Origin: Bacteroidaceae bacterium
GTDB taxonomy: Bacteria; Bacteroidota; Bacteroidia; Bacteroidales; Bacteroidaceae
Length of the DNA stretch: 7,690 bases
NCBI GenBank assembly: GCA_028707655.1
Contig: JAQWAN010000093.1
Span: 1 to 7,690 of the forward strand
Direction: 5' to 3'
The notes beneath the pieces are model-generated. The model ran no database searches. It was not told the DNA's origin and saw nothing but the letters and a program-made list of their open reading frames with translations. The number at the start of each line of letters is the position of its first letter. The stretch's first letter is position 1. Shown one piece after another: positions 6,520-7,690 of this stretch. The translations under genes and the position numbers were made by a program.

Positions 6520-7215
6520 TTACCAATTTTTTTCGAGTTTACCTCCTTTATACGGTTGCATCTTTTTCATTTTCTCTTGTGTCTTCTTTTCATCTTGCAT
6601 TGCAGCGTTGAGTAGCTGTTGCGCATTTTCTTTGGACATCTTATTTTTTTTGTTTGCAGCATTTTTTTGTTGCTGTTTTTGATCGTTCTTTTTCTTTTGC
6701 TCCTTTTTATCCTTCTTCTTATCCTCTTTTTTATCCTTTTTCTGCTCCTGCTTTTTCTGCTGTTGTTGCTGTAAACGCAGCATTTTCTGCGCTAGAGCAA
6801 GATTATAACGCGTTTCATTATCCGTGGGATTATTAATCAAAGATTGTTTATAAGCCTCTACAGCGGGTCCATATTTCTTATCTTTATAGAGCAATACACC
6901 CTTATTGTGATAGGCATATGCCTTGGCTTCTTTATTATCGTCCATGATACGAATGGCATCGTCGTATTGCTTAAGTGCATCCTCTTTTTTGCCTTGCGCA
7001 TTTAACACCTTTCCTAAGTTATATGCGGCAACCGTGGAGGAGCCATTCAAGTTAAGTGCTCTTCTATAATTTGTTTCTGCGGCAACAAAAGAACTATCTT
7101 TATAGTTTGTGTTGCCCATCCGATTAAATCGTCTTACCTCCTTTTGTGCCATACAAAGTGTAGGCAAGAAAACAAGTAAACAGATAAAACGGTTTTTGTG
7201 TGTAAGGATCTTCAT
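6520..7215 (-). CDS. batC: BatC, exported TPR protein with Lys/Gln-rich tail
   Basis: A 231-residue TPR protein of the Bat operon. The start MKILTHKNRFICLLVFLPTL then CMAQ is a signal sequence, possibly with a Cys at position 21 near cleavage. TPR repeats cover roughly 28-60, 61-94 and 99-133, with motif stretches AAYNLGKVLNAQGKKEDAL and AYHNKGVLLYKDKKYGPAV. Residues 148-193 are almost only K, Q, D and E, a charged low-complexity helix or spacer. A short helical end (MSKENAQQLLNAAMQDEKK) precedes the C-terminal NW. TPRs usually serve as protein-docking surfaces, here presumably for other Bat proteins. It starts 3 nt after the batB stop and is followed 11 nt later by batD. The ATG at 7215 directly begins the signal sequence, so the start is well supported. 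Confidence 0.92.
   Translation of the reverse strand: MKILTHKNRFICLLVFLPTLCMAQKEVRRFNRMGNTNYKDSSFVAAETNYRRALNLNGSSTVAAYNLGKVLNAQGKKEDALKQYDDAIRIMDDNKEAKAYAYHNKGVLLYKDKKYGPAVEAYKQSLINNPTDNETRYNLALAQKMLRLQQQQQKKQEQKKDKKEDKKKDKKEQKKKNDQKQQQKNAANKKNKMSKENAQQLLNAAMQDEKKTQEKMKKMQPYKGGKLEKNW
6637..6774 (-). repeat. Lys/Gln/Asp/Glu low-complexity tract within batC
   Basis: These bases encode BatC residues 148-193, built from imperfect repeats of Q runs and KKDKKE-like units. The coding strand is extremely purine-rich (CAG/CAA/AAG/AAA/GAT/GAA codons). Such a tract can change length by slippage and is likely to vary between strains. It lies between the TPR domain and the C-terminal helix, so it may act as a charged spacer; that role is inference. 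Confidence 0.6.
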
Positions 7216-7218
7216 ATT

Positions 7219-7690
7219 CTATTGAAATATTTTTAAGTTCTTAAACAATGGATTACTACGTTCTAATAGAAGTGTATCTATAATAAGAAGTAACAAAACC
7301 ATCCAAGTAATAAAAATAAACTGTTCGTTATAGCTAGCATAAACAACTGTTTCATTGTCGCTCTTGCTTAACTTGCTCAACTCTTTTTCCAAAAATTGTT
7401 GCGCTCTATTGGTGTTATCAAGGCGGATATAACTACCTTTTCCCTCTTTGGCTAGCTCTTGACACATCCCTTCGTTGAGTTGTGTAATCACCACATTGCC
7501 ATCTTTATCTTTCATATAATCGGTGCCACCTTCGGTGATAGGAATAGGTGAACCTTTTGAGGAACCAACACCTATCACATATACTCTTATACCGCGTTCA
7601 GCAGCTTCTTTGGCAGCAGCTAATGCACCACTCTCATGATTCTCGCCATCCGTTATCAACACAATAGCGCGTTGTACCTTTTCGCGACCG
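7219..7690 (-). CDS. batB: BatB, von Willebrand A domain membrane protein (5' end off window)
   Basis: The last 156 codons of a Bat von Willebrand factor A protein; the frame stays open through the right edge, so the true start is outside. The first visible residues read GREKVQRAIVLITDGENHE, in which ITDGE is the late metal-ion (MIDAS) aspartate motif of the fold. A Rossmann-like strand RGIRVYVIGVGSSKGSP and the segment NEGMCQELAKEGKGSYIRL follow. A hydrophobic helix near the end (FIFITWMVLLLLIIDTLLL) anchors the C-terminus, which closes with a short basic tail. This C-terminal layout and its place directly upstream of batC (3 nt gap) identify BatB rather than BatA. BatA is expected just beyond the right edge. 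The N-terminal membrane helices and the first MIDAS motif cannot be checked here. The domain probably mediates metal-dependent protein contacts within the Bat complex. Confidence 0.9.
   Translation of the reverse strand, partial: GREKVQRAIVLITDGENHESGALAAAKEAAERGIRVYVIGVGSSKGSPIPITEGGTDYMKDKDGNVVITQLNEGMCQELAKEGKGSYIRLDNTNRAQQFLEKELSKLSKSDNETVVYASYNEQFIFITWMVLLLLIIDTLLLERSNPLFKNLKIFQ

Noticed and set aside
6509..6526. Longer BatD form starting at a TTG at 6526, overlapping the end of batC by 7 nt
   Set aside because: It would put six polar residues before a clean signal peptide; the ATG at 6508 gives a typical Lys-Lys signal start and a normal 11-nt gap.
6654..6836. Plus-strand Phe/Ser/Ala-rich open frame
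   Set aside because: It is the antisense of the Lys/Gln tract of batC; the composition is a by-product of that repeat.
7219..7662. A complete gene starting at GTG 7662
   Set aside because: The same frame stays open upstream to the right edge and encodes expected von Willebrand A sequence (QRAIVLITDGE), so the GTG is an internal valine of batB.

Overview
The window looks like ordinary chromosome from a member of the Bacteroidota, most likely Bacteroidales. The evidence is a bat (Bacteroides aerotolerance) gene cluster, a Bacteroidales-style amidophosphoribosyltransferase, two good matches to the Bacteroidota -7 promoter box (TAnnTTTG), no clear Shine-Dalgarno sequences, and moderately AT-rich DNA. 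Genus and species cannot be fixed from the sequence alone. I saw no tRNA, rRNA, CRISPR array, transposase, phage gene or integration site.

Layout, left to right. Positions 1-1382 (minus) hold the first 460 codons of a purF-type amidophosphoribosyltransferase that runs off the left edge. A 225-bp gap (1383-1607) separates it from the divergent mltG (1608-2639, plus), an endolytic murein transglycosylase. This gap carries one candidate promoter per direction and, on the purF side, a leader that can fold in two mutually exclusive ways. mltG converges on a small gene for a conserved helix-turn-helix protein (2750-3049, minus). Between them is a 57-nt perfect inverted repeat that serves as a bidirectional terminator.

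The right half (3156-7690, minus) is one tightly packed run read from the right edge leftward: batB (3' part only), batC, batD, batE and a PAP2-family membrane phosphatase. The gaps are 3, 11, 19 and 10 nt, so a single transcript is very likely, with its promoter and batA (and probably moxR-type and DUF58 genes) beyond the right edge. In the family model, BatA/BatB are membrane-anchored von Willebrand A proteins, BatC and BatE are exported or membrane TPR proteins, and BatD is a large periplasmic beta-domain protein with one membrane anchor. Together they form an envelope complex linked to stress and oxygen tolerance, though its biochemical role is unsettled. The PAP2 phosphatase at the end of the run suggests a link to envelope lipid or lipid-carrier dephosphorylation. 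That link is inference.

I did not find a clear previously undescribed system. The items most worth a second look are the structured purF leader, the small HTH protein of unknown role, and the PAP2 gene joined to the bat operon.
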